Of a stretch of DNA of 26,761 bases, positions 6,685 through 14,339 are shown piece after piece. The stretch lies in NCBI GenBank assembly GCA_020558355.1, contig JAJCKG010000027.1, positions 1 to 26,761 on the forward strand, in the 5' to 3' direction. The position numbers and the translations under genes are program-made. Numbering within the stretch: the stretch's first letter is position 1; every line of letters begins with the position of its first letter. Source of the stretch: a bacterium 210820-DFI.6.37. GTDB lineage: Bacteria; Bacillota; Clostridia; Peptostreptococcales; Anaerovoracaceae. The notes beneath the pieces were generated by a model. It did not search any database and was not told the DNA's origin. It saw only the letters and a list, made by a program, of their open reading frames with translations.

Positions 6685-7536
6685 ATGCGAGTAATTGGAA
6701 TCGGCGATAACGTGGTAGACCGTTATATCAATAAAAGAATTATGTTTCCGGGAGGCAACGCGGTGAATTTTGCCGCTTACGCGAGGCAATGCGGAGCGGA
6801 GTCCGCGTACCTGGGACTGATTGCGGAGGATAAGGAAGGAAAGCTGGTGCGGGATTCTCTTAGGACCATGGGGGTAGATGTGTCAAGCTCCCCGATTCGG
6901 GAGGGCCTTACTACAGAACGGTGCGATGTGGTCCTCAATGAAGGGGATCGGGTATTCCAGGGCTGCAGCTATGGAGAAGGGGAGTATAAAACTCTGACTC
7001 TCAGTGAAGCCGATGTAGAATATTTAAAACAGTTCGATGTAGTCCACTGCGGCTGCTATGGGTGTATGGAAGAGGAAATGAAAAAGCTGGAGGGACTGCG
7101 GGCCCTTCGGACTTATGATTTTTCATCAGAAGAAGAGTATCGAACCGATGATTACTTGAAAAAGGTCTGCCCATATATCGATATTGCGCTTTTTTCAGCA
7201 GAGGAAATGGACCAGGAGCAGGCAAAAGCTCTGCGGGAAAAGGTGATCCGCCTTGGGACAAAGCTGGTGGTCATTACTAATGGCACAAAAGGACAGATCC
7301 TGTGGGATGGAAAAAAGGAATATCCGGGGCTTGTAAAAATGGTAGAGCCTGTGGATACTATGGGAGCGGGAGATTCCTTCTTTACGGCATTTGTCATTGC
7401 GATGGCAGAGGGCGGTTATGAGAAAGAAAAGCCGGTCAGCGAAGAAATGGTAAGACAGGCTTTTTCGAAGGCCGCGGAATTCTCCGCGAAAACCTGCCTT
7501 ACTGAGGGGGCATTTGGATTTGGAACAGCGTATTGA
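6685..7536 (+). CDS. frlD: PfkB-family sugar kinase, fructoselysine 6-kinase-like
   Basis: A 283-aa ribokinase/PfkB-fold kinase. It has the N-terminal GIGDNVVDRY and PGGNAVNFA motifs (substrate site) and the C-terminal DTMGAGDSFFTAF motif, which holds the anion hole and catalytic Asp. The overall pattern (GDNxVD start, GGNAVN, a YDFSSEEEY segment) follows E. coli FrlD, which phosphorylates fructoselysine at the 6 position. The gene is followed by two regulators and an FrlB-like deglycase, supporting this substrate class. No clear promoter was found between the upstream terminator and the start. An AAGGA site lies about 10 bases before the ATG. The exact Amadori substrate (fructoselysine, glucoselysine or another) is not fixed by sequence. 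Confidence 0.85.
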   Translation: MRVIGIGDNVVDRYINKRIMFPGGNAVNFAAYARQCGAESAYLGLIAEDKEGKLVRDSLRTMGVDVSSSPIREGLTTERCDVVLNEGDRVFQGCSYGEGEYKTLTLSEADVEYLKQFDVVHCGCYGCMEEEMKKLEGLRALRTYDFSSEEEYRTDDYLKKVCPYIDIALFSAEEMDQEQAKALREKVIRLGTKLVVITNGTKGQILWDGKKEYPGLVKMVEPVDTMGAGDSFFTAFVIAMAEGGYEKEKPVSEEMVRQAFSKAAEFSAKTCLTEGAFGFGTAY

Positions 7537-8284
7537 CAGAGCGGGGAAAAAACGCGTTCTTACGTTAGATGTCCTTTTATCCAAAGAGCTGGAGTTTATG
7601 CTGGAAACAGAGGGCTATCAGGAAGGAGCCAGACTTCCTTCCGAGCGGGAGCTGGCGCGGCGATTCGGCGTTCAGAGAGGGACCATAAGAAGCGCGCTTC
7701 AGGTTTTGCTGGATAAGGGAATTCTTGTGTCCAGGGAGCGATCCGGATATTATGTAGCTCCCAGCCGGGTGAATTTTGATCTGAACGCTTATGATTCCAG
7801 AAAAAAAGTCATCGAGCAGATGGGAAAGACCACTTATGTAAAGTTGCTGACCTTTGAGAAAATCTATGTTTCCGAGAAAATGGCAAGAAAAACCGGACTC
7901 TTAGAGGACAGCCAGGTTTACCGCATTATGCGGCTTCGGTTTGCCAGCGGGCAGCCTATGGCGCTGGAAAAAACCCATATCCGATGCGCTCTGGCGCCGG
8001 GACTTTCAGAAGAGGATGTTCACAATAAATCCATTTACGCGGCGCTGCGGAAAAAGCATCACATCTATATTGCCCGTTCGGAAGAAAAGGTGACCGCCGT
8101 TTATGCCAACGGGCTGGAGTCAGAGCTTCTTAAAACCACCCGATCTAAGCCGCTGATGCGATATGAAGGGCTGGTGTATGACCGGAAAAACAGACTGGTG
8201 GAATACTTTGATGATATTATTCTGAAAGAAAAAGTCCAGTTTATCAGCAATGACGCCGCGATTAAAAAGCATATGAACAGGTGA
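7514..8284 (+). CDS. GntR-family regulator with UTRA-type ligand domain (first of pair)
   Basis: A 256-aa regulator overlapping the end of the kinase gene. It starts with TTG; GAGGGGG at 7504-7510 is spaced better for a TTG at 7520 than for the one at 7514. The winged helix (about residues 15-85) has the GntR signature RLPSERELARRFGVQRGTIRSAL. The rest (about 90-250) is a UTRA/HutC-like effector domain, which usually binds a sugar phosphate or similar metabolite. Overlap with the kinase implies translational coupling. It probably represses the locus until the phosphorylated Amadori product appears. Confidence 0.87.
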   Translation: MDLEQRIDRAGKKRVLTLDVLLSKELEFMLETEGYQEGARLPSERELARRFGVQRGTIRSALQVLLDKGILVSRERSGYYVAPSRVNFDLNAYDSRKKVIEQMGKTTYVKLLTFEKIYVSEKMARKTGLLEDSQVYRIMRLRFASGQPMALEKTHIRCALAPGLSEEDVHNKSIYAALRKKHHIYIARSEEKVTAVYANGLESELLKTTRSKPLMRYEGLVYDRKNRLVEYFDDIILKEKVQFISNDAAIKKHMNR

Positions 8285-8287
8285 GCG

Positions 8288-9031
8288 ATGGAAAAGCAGA
8301 AAGAAATCGAAAAAGGATCCGCTTCTTATCAGCTTCAGAAGATTTTAATAAAGATGATTGAAGACGGAGAATACCTTCCGGGAGAAAAGCTGTACAGTGA
8401 ACGGGCCATGGCAAATAAATACGGCGTTTCCAGAATGACCGTTCAGTACGCGTTTAATGAGCTGGTGAAAAAAGGATATCTGTACCGGGTCAGAGGCAGC
8501 GGTACCTTTGTGCGGAAAAGTGTGGTTGAGAAGATGAACCTTAACTATCTTTCGGAGCGGGGAAATGGAGGTATCACAGCTATTGCCAGAAAGCACGGGG
8601 CGCAGATATCCAGCAAGGTGCTGACAGAAGGCGTCGTGCGGGGAACCTGCTTTTCTGTAAAGCTGGGACTGGAAAGGGATGCGGATGTGTATGTCCTGCA
8701 CCGGGTCCGGTATGGAAACGGAGAGCCTATTGCGGTTGAGTATACTTACGTCCCGGCAGAGCTGTTTCCGGAAATGAGCGAGATCGATTTTGAAAAGGTG
8801 TCCCTGTACGATTATATGGATTCAGTCTCCCATATGCCGATTAATTTCATGCAGAAGCTGCAGATTATTGAAGCCAGCCAGAAGGAAAGGACGTATCTGG
8901 AGCTGGGCAGAAAAGATCCGGTATATTATTTTGAATTTGTTGGATATGATAGAGAAGGGAACATTGTAGAGTATACGGAAAGCTATACCAGATGCGATAA
9001 GTTCATCTATACCTTCGATGCGCTGGTATAA
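8288..9031 (+). CDS. GntR-family regulator with UTRA domain (second of pair)
   Basis: A 247-aa HutC/UTRA-type regulator beginning three bases after the first regulator's stop. The winged helix covers about residues 10-75, with LYSERAMANKYGVSRMTVQYAFNEL in the recognition region. The UTRA domain follows (about 90-245), with GLERDADVYVLHRVR and EYTYVPAELFP typical of the family. Its likely operators are the two ATTGGTATA sites in the next intergenic region, which resemble sites of NagR/YvoA-like members. The two regulators are clearly divergent in sequence, so they may sense different molecules or form heteromers. Confidence 0.88.
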   Translation: MEKQKEIEKGSASYQLQKILIKMIEDGEYLPGEKLYSERAMANKYGVSRMTVQYAFNELVKKGYLYRVRGSGTFVRKSVVEKMNLNYLSERGNGGITAIARKHGAQISSKVLTEGVVRGTCFSVKLGLERDADVYVLHRVRYGNGEPIAVEYTYVPAELFPEMSEIDFEKVSLYDYMDSVSHMPINFMQKLQIIEASQKERTYLELGRKDPVYYFEFVGYDREGNIVEYTESYTRCDKFIYTFDALV

Positions 9032-9040
9032 AGAAATTTC

Positions 9041-9134
9041 AAATTGGTATAGTTATGAAAAATGAGAGAAAAGCGGGAGAAAACCGGAGTTTTTCTTAAT
9101 AATAAGAAACGATAAAATAAATTGGTATAATAAC
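9041..9134 (+). promoter_or_regulatory. Two ATTGGTATA operator-like direct repeats upstream of the deglycase gene
   Basis: AAATTGGTATAGTTAT (9041-9056) and AAATTGGTATAATAAC (9119-9134) share AAATTGGTATA, 78 bases apart. The second contains a TATAAT that could be a -10 box, so binding there would block it. The motif resembles the ATTGGTATAGAC sites bound by NagR/YvoA-like GntR regulators. The rest of the gap to 9244 is A/T rich and ends with ribosome site AGGAGG (9229-9234). Confidence 0.6.
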
Positions 9135-9244
9135 AATGCGAAAGTGGCTTGTGACTTCTTTTGCCGAAAACCTTGTTTTTCTCCGAAAATTTGCTATTCT
9201 TATGTTAAGAATACGTTAAATTTAGTTTAGGAGGATATAGATTC

Positions 9245-10255
9245 ATGCGTAATTTTGATGTAAAAAAGTATATGGAAGAAGGTAAGACTGCTTACAGTAA
9301 GAGAGCCGACATTGAAAAAATGGCGGATCAGCTTACTGAAAGAGGCTATAACAATATCGTTGTGATCGGTATCGGCGGCACATGGGCGGAATGGCACCCG
9401 GTTGTGCATGTAATGAAGCACTATACGGATCTGCCGATTTATCTGGAAAACGCGGCAGAGCTCTGTATCAAGCAGGACAAGCGTTTCCTGACTAAGGACT
9501 CTCTTGTTATTACAGCTTCCGCGTCGGGAAATACAAAGGAAATCATGGAAGCGGTCAAGATGTGCAAAGAAATGGGCATCGAAGTGGCTGGCTTTACAAA
9601 GGATATGGAAACACCGCTGGCAAAAGAACTGGACTATATTGTAGCAAATCCGTGCGGTGACTGTGAACATTCCTACATGATGTTCTTCATGCTGGGTCTG
9701 AGACTGTTATACAACAGAGGCGAATTCCCGTCTTATGAAAAGTTTGCGGATCAGATGGCGAATCTGCATGATAACCTGCTGCGGATCCGGGAGGAATTCG
9801 AGCCAAAGGCGGCGGAGATCGCGAGAGCTTACGCGAAAGAGCCTTATAATATTTTCGTAGGCTCCGGCACACTGTGGGGCGAAACATATCTCTTCTCTAT
9901 GTGTATTCTGGAAGAAATGCAGTGGGTACGCACCAAATCCGTGACTTCCGCGGACTTCTTCCATGGAACGCTGGAGCTGGTAGAAAAAGATGTTCCGGTA
10001 TTCCTGTTCAAGGGTGAAGATGAATACAGAGCTTTAGATAATCGTGTGGAACGGTTCTGCGAGAAATTTACGGACAAGCTGATCGTTATTGATACAAAGG
10101 ATTATGATCTGAAGGGAATCGACGATGAATTCCGCGTGATCTGCTCACCGATGATTCTGACATCGCTGGTAACAGAACGTCTGGCGGCTCATTATGAACT
10201 GAATACAGGCCACAGTCTGGAATTCCGCAGATACTACAGACAGTTTGAATACTAA
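9245..10255 (+). CDS. frlB: SIS-domain deglycase, FrlB-like (fructoselysine-6-phosphate deglycase family)
   Basis: A 336-aa protein with two SIS (sugar isomerase) domains. The first has VIGIGGTWAEW and the phosphate-binding Ser/Thr loop ITASASGNTKE; the second has FVGSGTLWGE and the catalytic-region motif FFHGTLELVE, the counterpart of FRHGPLEIVE in E. coli FrlB. Even the C-terminus (RRYYRQFEY) resembles that of FrlB. The family cleaves 6-phospho-fructoselysine to glucose-6-phosphate and lysine; related enzymes act on other Amadori compounds such as glucoselysine. It is the first gene of the operon with the transporter and is preceded by AGGAGG. With the FrlD-like kinase it gives a complete two-step pathway. 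Confidence 0.85.
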   Translation: MRNFDVKKYMEEGKTAYSKRADIEKMADQLTERGYNNIVVIGIGGTWAEWHPVVHVMKHYTDLPIYLENAAELCIKQDKRFLTKDSLVITASASGNTKEIMEAVKMCKEMGIEVAGFTKDMETPLAKELDYIVANPCGDCEHSYMMFFMLGLRLLYNRGEFPSYEKFADQMANLHDNLLRIREEFEPKAAEIARAYAKEPYNIFVGSGTLWGETYLFSMCILEEMQWVRTKSVTSADFFHGTLELVEKDVPVFLFKGEDEYRALDNRVERFCEKFTDKLIVIDTKDYDLKGIDDEFRVICSPMILTSLVTERLAAHYELNTGHSLEFRRYYRQFEY

Positions 10256-10278
10256 ACATTAAGTGGGAGGAAAAGACG

Positions 10279-11343
10279 ATGGCCGAGCATATTGTGTCAC
10301 TGCGAAAGGTAAATAAATTTTTCGGAGACAATCATGTAATCAAAGATCTGAATTTGGATATTAATGAAGGAGAGTTCCTGACGCTGCTGGGCCCTTCCGG
10401 ATGCGGAAAAACTACGATCCTGCGTATGATCGCGGGGTTTGAAGACGCCACAAACGGGACGATTATGGTGCAGGGAGAACGGGTAGAGGACAAAGAGGCT
10501 TATGAACGGGACGTAAACACGGTGTTCCAGAGCTATGCCCTGTTCCCGCATATGACAGTCTATGACAATATTGCCTATGGACTCACAGTCAAAAAGGTTC
10601 CCAAGGATGAAATAAAAAGACGTGTAAAAGAAATGCTGGAGCTTGTGCAGCTTATGGGATTTGAAGGAAGAAAGCCGGATATGATGTCCGGCGGACAGAA
10701 ACAGAGAGTCGCTATCGCGAGAGCCCTGATCAATAACCCAAAGGTGCTTTTGCTGGACGAACCTTTAGGAGCGCTGGACCTTCAGCTGAGAAAGCAGATG
10801 CAGATCGAACTGAAACGACTGCAGAAAATGCTGAATATTACGTTTGTATACGTTACTCATGATCAGGAAGAGGCTATGACCATGAGTGACCGGATTGCTG
10901 TTATGAACGCCGGTGTTATCGAGCATTTGGCAACGCCGGATGAAATTTATAAAAAGCCGAAGACGAGATTCGTAGCGAATTTCATCGGAGAATCCGATCT
11001 GTTTTCCGGTACGATCAAGTCGGTTGAAGGCGGTACAGCTGTAGTGGAAACCGAGCTGGGCCTTGTCAGGATACAGGCTGGGGATTACCAGGCAGGAGAA
11101 AAAATCCATATCTGTGTGCGTCCGGAAGTGATGCAGTACAGCAAAGAACCGGTAGACGGCTTCACTCTGAAGGGAAAGGTCAAGAACCTGATTTTCGTAG
11201 GAGCGCAGTACCGCACGCTCGTTACCATGGAAAACGGGTACGATGTGAAAATTAACCGGGTAAAACAGGACGCGTCCTATCAGGAAGGCGATACGCTGTA
11301 TCTGCACTGGGATCTGGAAGACGCTGTCGGTATCCGGGCGTAA
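10279..11343 (+). CDS. potA: ABC transporter ATPase, PotA-type
   Basis: A 354-aa ATPase with Walker A GPSGCGKTT, a Q-loop (VFQSYALFPHM), signature MSGGQKQRVAIARAL, Walker B LLLDEPLGALD and the H-loop YVTHDQEEAMTMSD. A C-terminal TOBE-like region (about residues 235-350) is usual for PotA/MalK-type importers. It starts after GGGAGG, 23 bases past frlB, and heads a potABC-D order. The Pot name reflects family only; the substrate is probably an Amadori product (see the binding protein). Confidence 0.92.
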   Translation: MAEHIVSLRKVNKFFGDNHVIKDLNLDINEGEFLTLLGPSGCGKTTILRMIAGFEDATNGTIMVQGERVEDKEAYERDVNTVFQSYALFPHMTVYDNIAYGLTVKKVPKDEIKRRVKEMLELVQLMGFEGRKPDMMSGGQKQRVAIARALINNPKVLLLDEPLGALDLQLRKQMQIELKRLQKMLNITFVYVTHDQEEAMTMSDRIAVMNAGVIEHLATPDEIYKKPKTRFVANFIGESDLFSGTIKSVEGGTAVVETELGLVRIQAGDYQAGEKIHICVRPEVMQYSKEPVDGFTLKGKVKNLIFVGAQYRTLVTMENGYDVKINRVKQDASYQEGDTLYLHWDLEDAVGIRA

Positions 11344-11355
11344 GGAGGTGCGGCA

Positions 11356-12252
11356 ATGAGTGATGGTAAAGTAACACTGGCTGCCGGGGGAAGAAGACCG
11401 GGAGTCCGTGGAAAAATGCCGGTTATCGCGACAGCGGGGCCGGTATCCTTCTGGATGCTTCTGTTTGTTTTGCTGCCGCTGATTTATGTATTTGTAATCA
11501 GCTTTATGACCAGGACCCAGTACGGTGGAATTGAGTATTCCTTTACTTTAGAGAACTACAAAGAAATTTTAAACCCGCTGTATTTGAAGGTAATCTGGAA
11601 ATCGCTGAAGCTGGCGTTCCTTACAACGGTCATTTGCCTGGTAGTAGGGTATCCGCTGGCGTACTGGATCGCGAGCAAGCCTTCCAAGCTGGCCGCGAAG
11701 CTGCTGATGCTGGTTATGATCCCGTACTGGACCAGTTCTCTTGTAAGACTGTTCAGTATCAATCTGCTGGTAATGCCAAACGGCCTGCTGAATGTATTTT
11801 TATTGAAGCTCCATTTGATTTCAGAACCGCTGGATGTGCTCTACAGTGACGGTGTGGTAATGCTGGGACTTCTGGTGGCCATGCTGCCGTTTTCCGTCCT
11901 GCCGCTGTATTCGTCCATTGAAAAGATGGATAAATCACTGATTGAGGCTTCTAAGGATCTGGGAGCGAATGCTGTCACAACCTTCCGGAAAGTGACGATT
12001 CCGCAGACCATGCCAGGCATCGTAGGCTGTACGCTTTTGGTGTTCATCCCGTCTCTTGGTATGTACTATGTGCCGGAGATGCTGGGCGGCGGCAAGGTCA
12101 TGCTGGTGGGTACACTGGTTAAGAACCAGTTCCTGGTAACGAAAAACTGGCCTTTCGGCGCGTCACTGGCAATTCTGCTGATCTTGATTACACTGGCTAT
12201 GATGTGGCTGTACACCAGAATCGGCAAGCTGGATGATTTGGAGGTGTGCTAA
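11356..12252 (+). CDS. potB: ABC transporter permease, PotB-type
   Basis: A 298-aa inner-membrane permease with six predicted helices. The EAA loop reads EASKDLGANAVTTFRKVTIPQTMPG, the contact site with the ATPase. A basic N-terminal extension of about 25 residues (RRPGVRGK) precedes the first helix. An AAGGAGG straddles the end of potA, so the genes are tightly coupled. It pairs with the next permease as a heterodimer. Confidence 0.92.
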   Translation: MSDGKVTLAAGGRRPGVRGKMPVIATAGPVSFWMLLFVLLPLIYVFVISFMTRTQYGGIEYSFTLENYKEILNPLYLKVIWKSLKLAFLTTVICLVVGYPLAYWIASKPSKLAAKLLMLVMIPYWTSSLVRLFSINLLVMPNGLLNVFLLKLHLISEPLDVLYSDGVVMLGLLVAMLPFSVLPLYSSIEKMDKSLIEASKDLGANAVTTFRKVTIPQTMPGIVGCTLLVFIPSLGMYYVPEMLGGGKVMLVGTLVKNQFLVTKNWPFGASLAILLILITLAMMWLYTRIGKLDDLEVC

Positions 12253-13098
12253 ATGGCGGAAAAACAAAAATTAAGCAAGCGCCTCAGAAGAAAGCGTCTG
12301 GGAAAACGGCTCAGCAATGTATACGCGGTGCTGGTATACGCGTTCATTTATATCCCTATTGCGGTTATGATCCTGTTTTCCTTTAACAGTCAAAAACATA
12401 ATTATTATTTCGAGAGTTTTACAACAGAGTGGTACGTGAAGCTCTTTACCCAGTCCGATTTGTGGGTATACCTTGTAAATTCCCTGATCGTAGCCTTTGC
12501 CGCGACGGCCATTTCCATTGTGGTCGGCGTGCTGGGCGCGATGGGATTGAAACGGTTTGAATTCAAGCTGAAACAGGTTATCAGCAATTCCCTGTACATT
12601 CCCATTGTAATTCCGGAGGTAGTACTGGGTATCTCATTGCTGATGCTCTTTGAGATGGCGCGTTTCCCACTGGGACTGGGAGCGATGATTCTGGCTCACG
12701 CCACCTTCTGTATTCCGTTTGTCGTAATTATTATGCGCGGGCGGATGTCAGGTATGGACATGTCCATCGAGGAGGCTTCTCAGGATCTGGGCGCGAACCG
12801 GATAACAACGTTTTTCCGGATCACATTGCCTCTGCTTGTTCCGGGGATCATGTCCAGCGCGTTTATGTCCTTCACATTGTCCATTGATGACGTTATCATC
12901 AGTAACTTTGTATCGGGACCTTATTCAACCACATTGCCGATCAAGATCTTATCTATGGTTAAGGTTGGACTGAAACCGGATGTCAATGCCCTGACTACAG
13001 TTATGGTAGCGGTACTGGTACTCGGCCTTGCGCTCAACAGTGTTGTTCAGGCTCTTTGGAAGAAGAGAGCTTCAACAAATATAAAGACGTATTTTTAA
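12253..13098 (+). CDS. potC: ABC transporter permease, PotC-type
   Basis: A 281-aa permease with six predicted helices and an EAA loop EASQDLGANRITTFFRITLPLLVPG. It starts directly after the potB stop with GGAGG inside the potB end, so translation is coupled. The family match follows PotC closely, including the DDVIISNFVSGP segment after the EAA loop. It has a lysine/arginine-rich N-terminus facing the cytoplasm. Confidence 0.93.
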   Translation: MAEKQKLSKRLRRKRLGKRLSNVYAVLVYAFIYIPIAVMILFSFNSQKHNYYFESFTTEWYVKLFTQSDLWVYLVNSLIVAFAATAISIVVGVLGAMGLKRFEFKLKQVISNSLYIPIVIPEVVLGISLLMLFEMARFPLGLGAMILAHATFCIPFVVIIMRGRMSGMDMSIEEASQDLGANRITTFFRITLPLLVPGIMSSAFMSFTLSIDDVIISNFVSGPYSTTLPIKILSMVKVGLKPDVNALTTVMVAVLVLGLALNSVVQALWKKRASTNIKTYF

Positions 13099-13125
13099 TG
13101 TTACGAATTAAGGGAGGTAACAAAC

Positions 13126-14208
13126 ATGAAACATGCAAAGAAGCTCGTCGCGGTTGTCCTCATCGGCGTGATGACACTGGCGTTTACAGCTTGCGGCGGC
13201 GGCAGCAGTGACAACGGTGAGGTAAATATCTACATGTGGTCAGATTATATCTCTTCCGATGTAATCAGCGCTTTTGAAGAAGAAACAGGCATTAAAGTAA
13301 ATATGTCCTATATGAGCACTTCTGAAGAAGCGGCCGCGAAGATTACCAGCGGCGGCGGATCGGAATACGATATCATTATGCCGTGCGACGCGGATATGAC
13401 CAGCCTGATCGAGGGCGGATATCTGGAAGAAATCAACCTGGACAATGTTCCGAATTGGGAAAACCTGGGAGACGCTTATAAGAACAGAGAATTTGACCCT
13501 GAAAACAAATACGCGATCCCATATCTGATGAACTATGTCTATGTTGTTTACAACAAGGAAACCTGTCCGGTCGAGATCACAAAATATGAAGACCTTCTGG
13601 ATTCAAAGCTGAAAGGACAGATCGCGTCTGTAACAGGACAGAGAAACCTGTTCCCGATCGCTCTGGTTGCTCTGGGCTATGACCCGAACAGCAAAGATGA
13701 CCAGGAAATCAAAGAAGCTTATGAATGGCTGCAGAAGCTGATGCCGAATATCGCGGGACTGGATTCTGACAGCGCGGAAACTATGATGATCAACGGCGCG
13801 GCAAGCGTAGGCTTCTTCTTTGACGGCCAGGCCGCGAGAGCCTTTGAAGAGCTGGGTACAGACAAGCTGGCTGTTGCTGAACTGACTGATCCAATCCAGC
13901 TGGGCGTTGATGAAATGGTTATTCCGAAGGATGCTAAGAATAAGGAAAACGCTGAAAAATTCTTAAACTACATCCTGGATGCGGATAATGGAGCGGCAAA
14001 CCTGCAGGGTATGAGAGAAGAATTCGGTTCTTACTACACTTGCCCGAATACAGCGGCAGTTGAAAAGATGCCGGATGAATATAAGGAAGCTCCAGCAATC
14101 GCTATTCCAGAGAAAATGAAGGAAAATTACTTCCTGCAGCTGGATATCGGCGACGCCGCTAAGGTTTATGACAGCTACTGGACAAAGCTTATGTCTGAAG
14201 AACAGTAA
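13126..14208 (+). CDS. potD: ABC transporter binding lipoprotein, PotD-family fold
   Basis: A 360-aa lipoprotein with lipobox FTAC (Cys near residue 23) and a PotD-type fold (YMWSDYISSDVISAFEEETGIKV at the start of the mature part). Against the E. coli PotD sequence as I recall it, several polyamine-binding residues differ: the D and E of DAREVF become G and N (GQRNLF), W229 becomes F (FFFDG) and W255 becomes G (LGVDEM). The first W/Y pair and D257 are kept. This argues against spermidine as ligand and for another amine-bearing compound, plausibly a fructoselysine-type Amadori product given the neighbours. Start is set by GGGAGG before the ATG. Confidence 0.85.
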   Translation: MKHAKKLVAVVLIGVMTLAFTACGGGSSDNGEVNIYMWSDYISSDVISAFEEETGIKVNMSYMSTSEEAAAKITSGGGSEYDIIMPCDADMTSLIEGGYLEEINLDNVPNWENLGDAYKNREFDPENKYAIPYLMNYVYVVYNKETCPVEITKYEDLLDSKLKGQIASVTGQRNLFPIALVALGYDPNSKDDQEIKEAYEWLQKLMPNIAGLDSDSAETMMINGAASVGFFFDGQAARAFEELGTDKLAVAELTDPIQLGVDEMVIPKDAKNKENAEKFLNYILDADNGAANLQGMREEFGSYYTCPNTAAVEKMPDEYKEAPAIAIPEKMKENYFLQLDIGDAAKVYDSYWTKLMSEEQ

Positions 14209-14240
14209 TAAACGGCAAATTATAACGATAGAATCCTGAG

Positions 14241-14275
14241 AAATCCCCGTTTGGAAAGATCCGGCGGGGATTTTT
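14241..14275 (+). terminator. Intrinsic terminator after the transporter operon
   Basis: AAATCCCCG (14241-14249) pairs with CGGGGATTT (14265-14273), running into a T-tract (14271-14275). Only one base separates it from the MerR-type promoter. Confidence 0.88.
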
Positions 14276-14276
14276 C

Positions 14277-14307
14277 TTGACTATATGGTAACCGGATACT
14301 TTATAAT
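14277..14307 (+). promoter_or_regulatory. MerR-type promoter of the GPH symporter, 19-bp spacer
   Basis: TTGACT (14277-14282), a 19-bp spacer and TATAAT (14302-14307). The overlong spacer contains the dyad ATA-T-GGT-A-ACC-G-GAT, centred between the boxes, as expected for MerR-family activation by DNA twisting. The same dyad and spacer occur at 16663-16693 before the MATE gene. Confidence 0.85.
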
Positions 14308-14339
14308 AAATATAAATAATGGAAAAAAGGACCTTCTGT

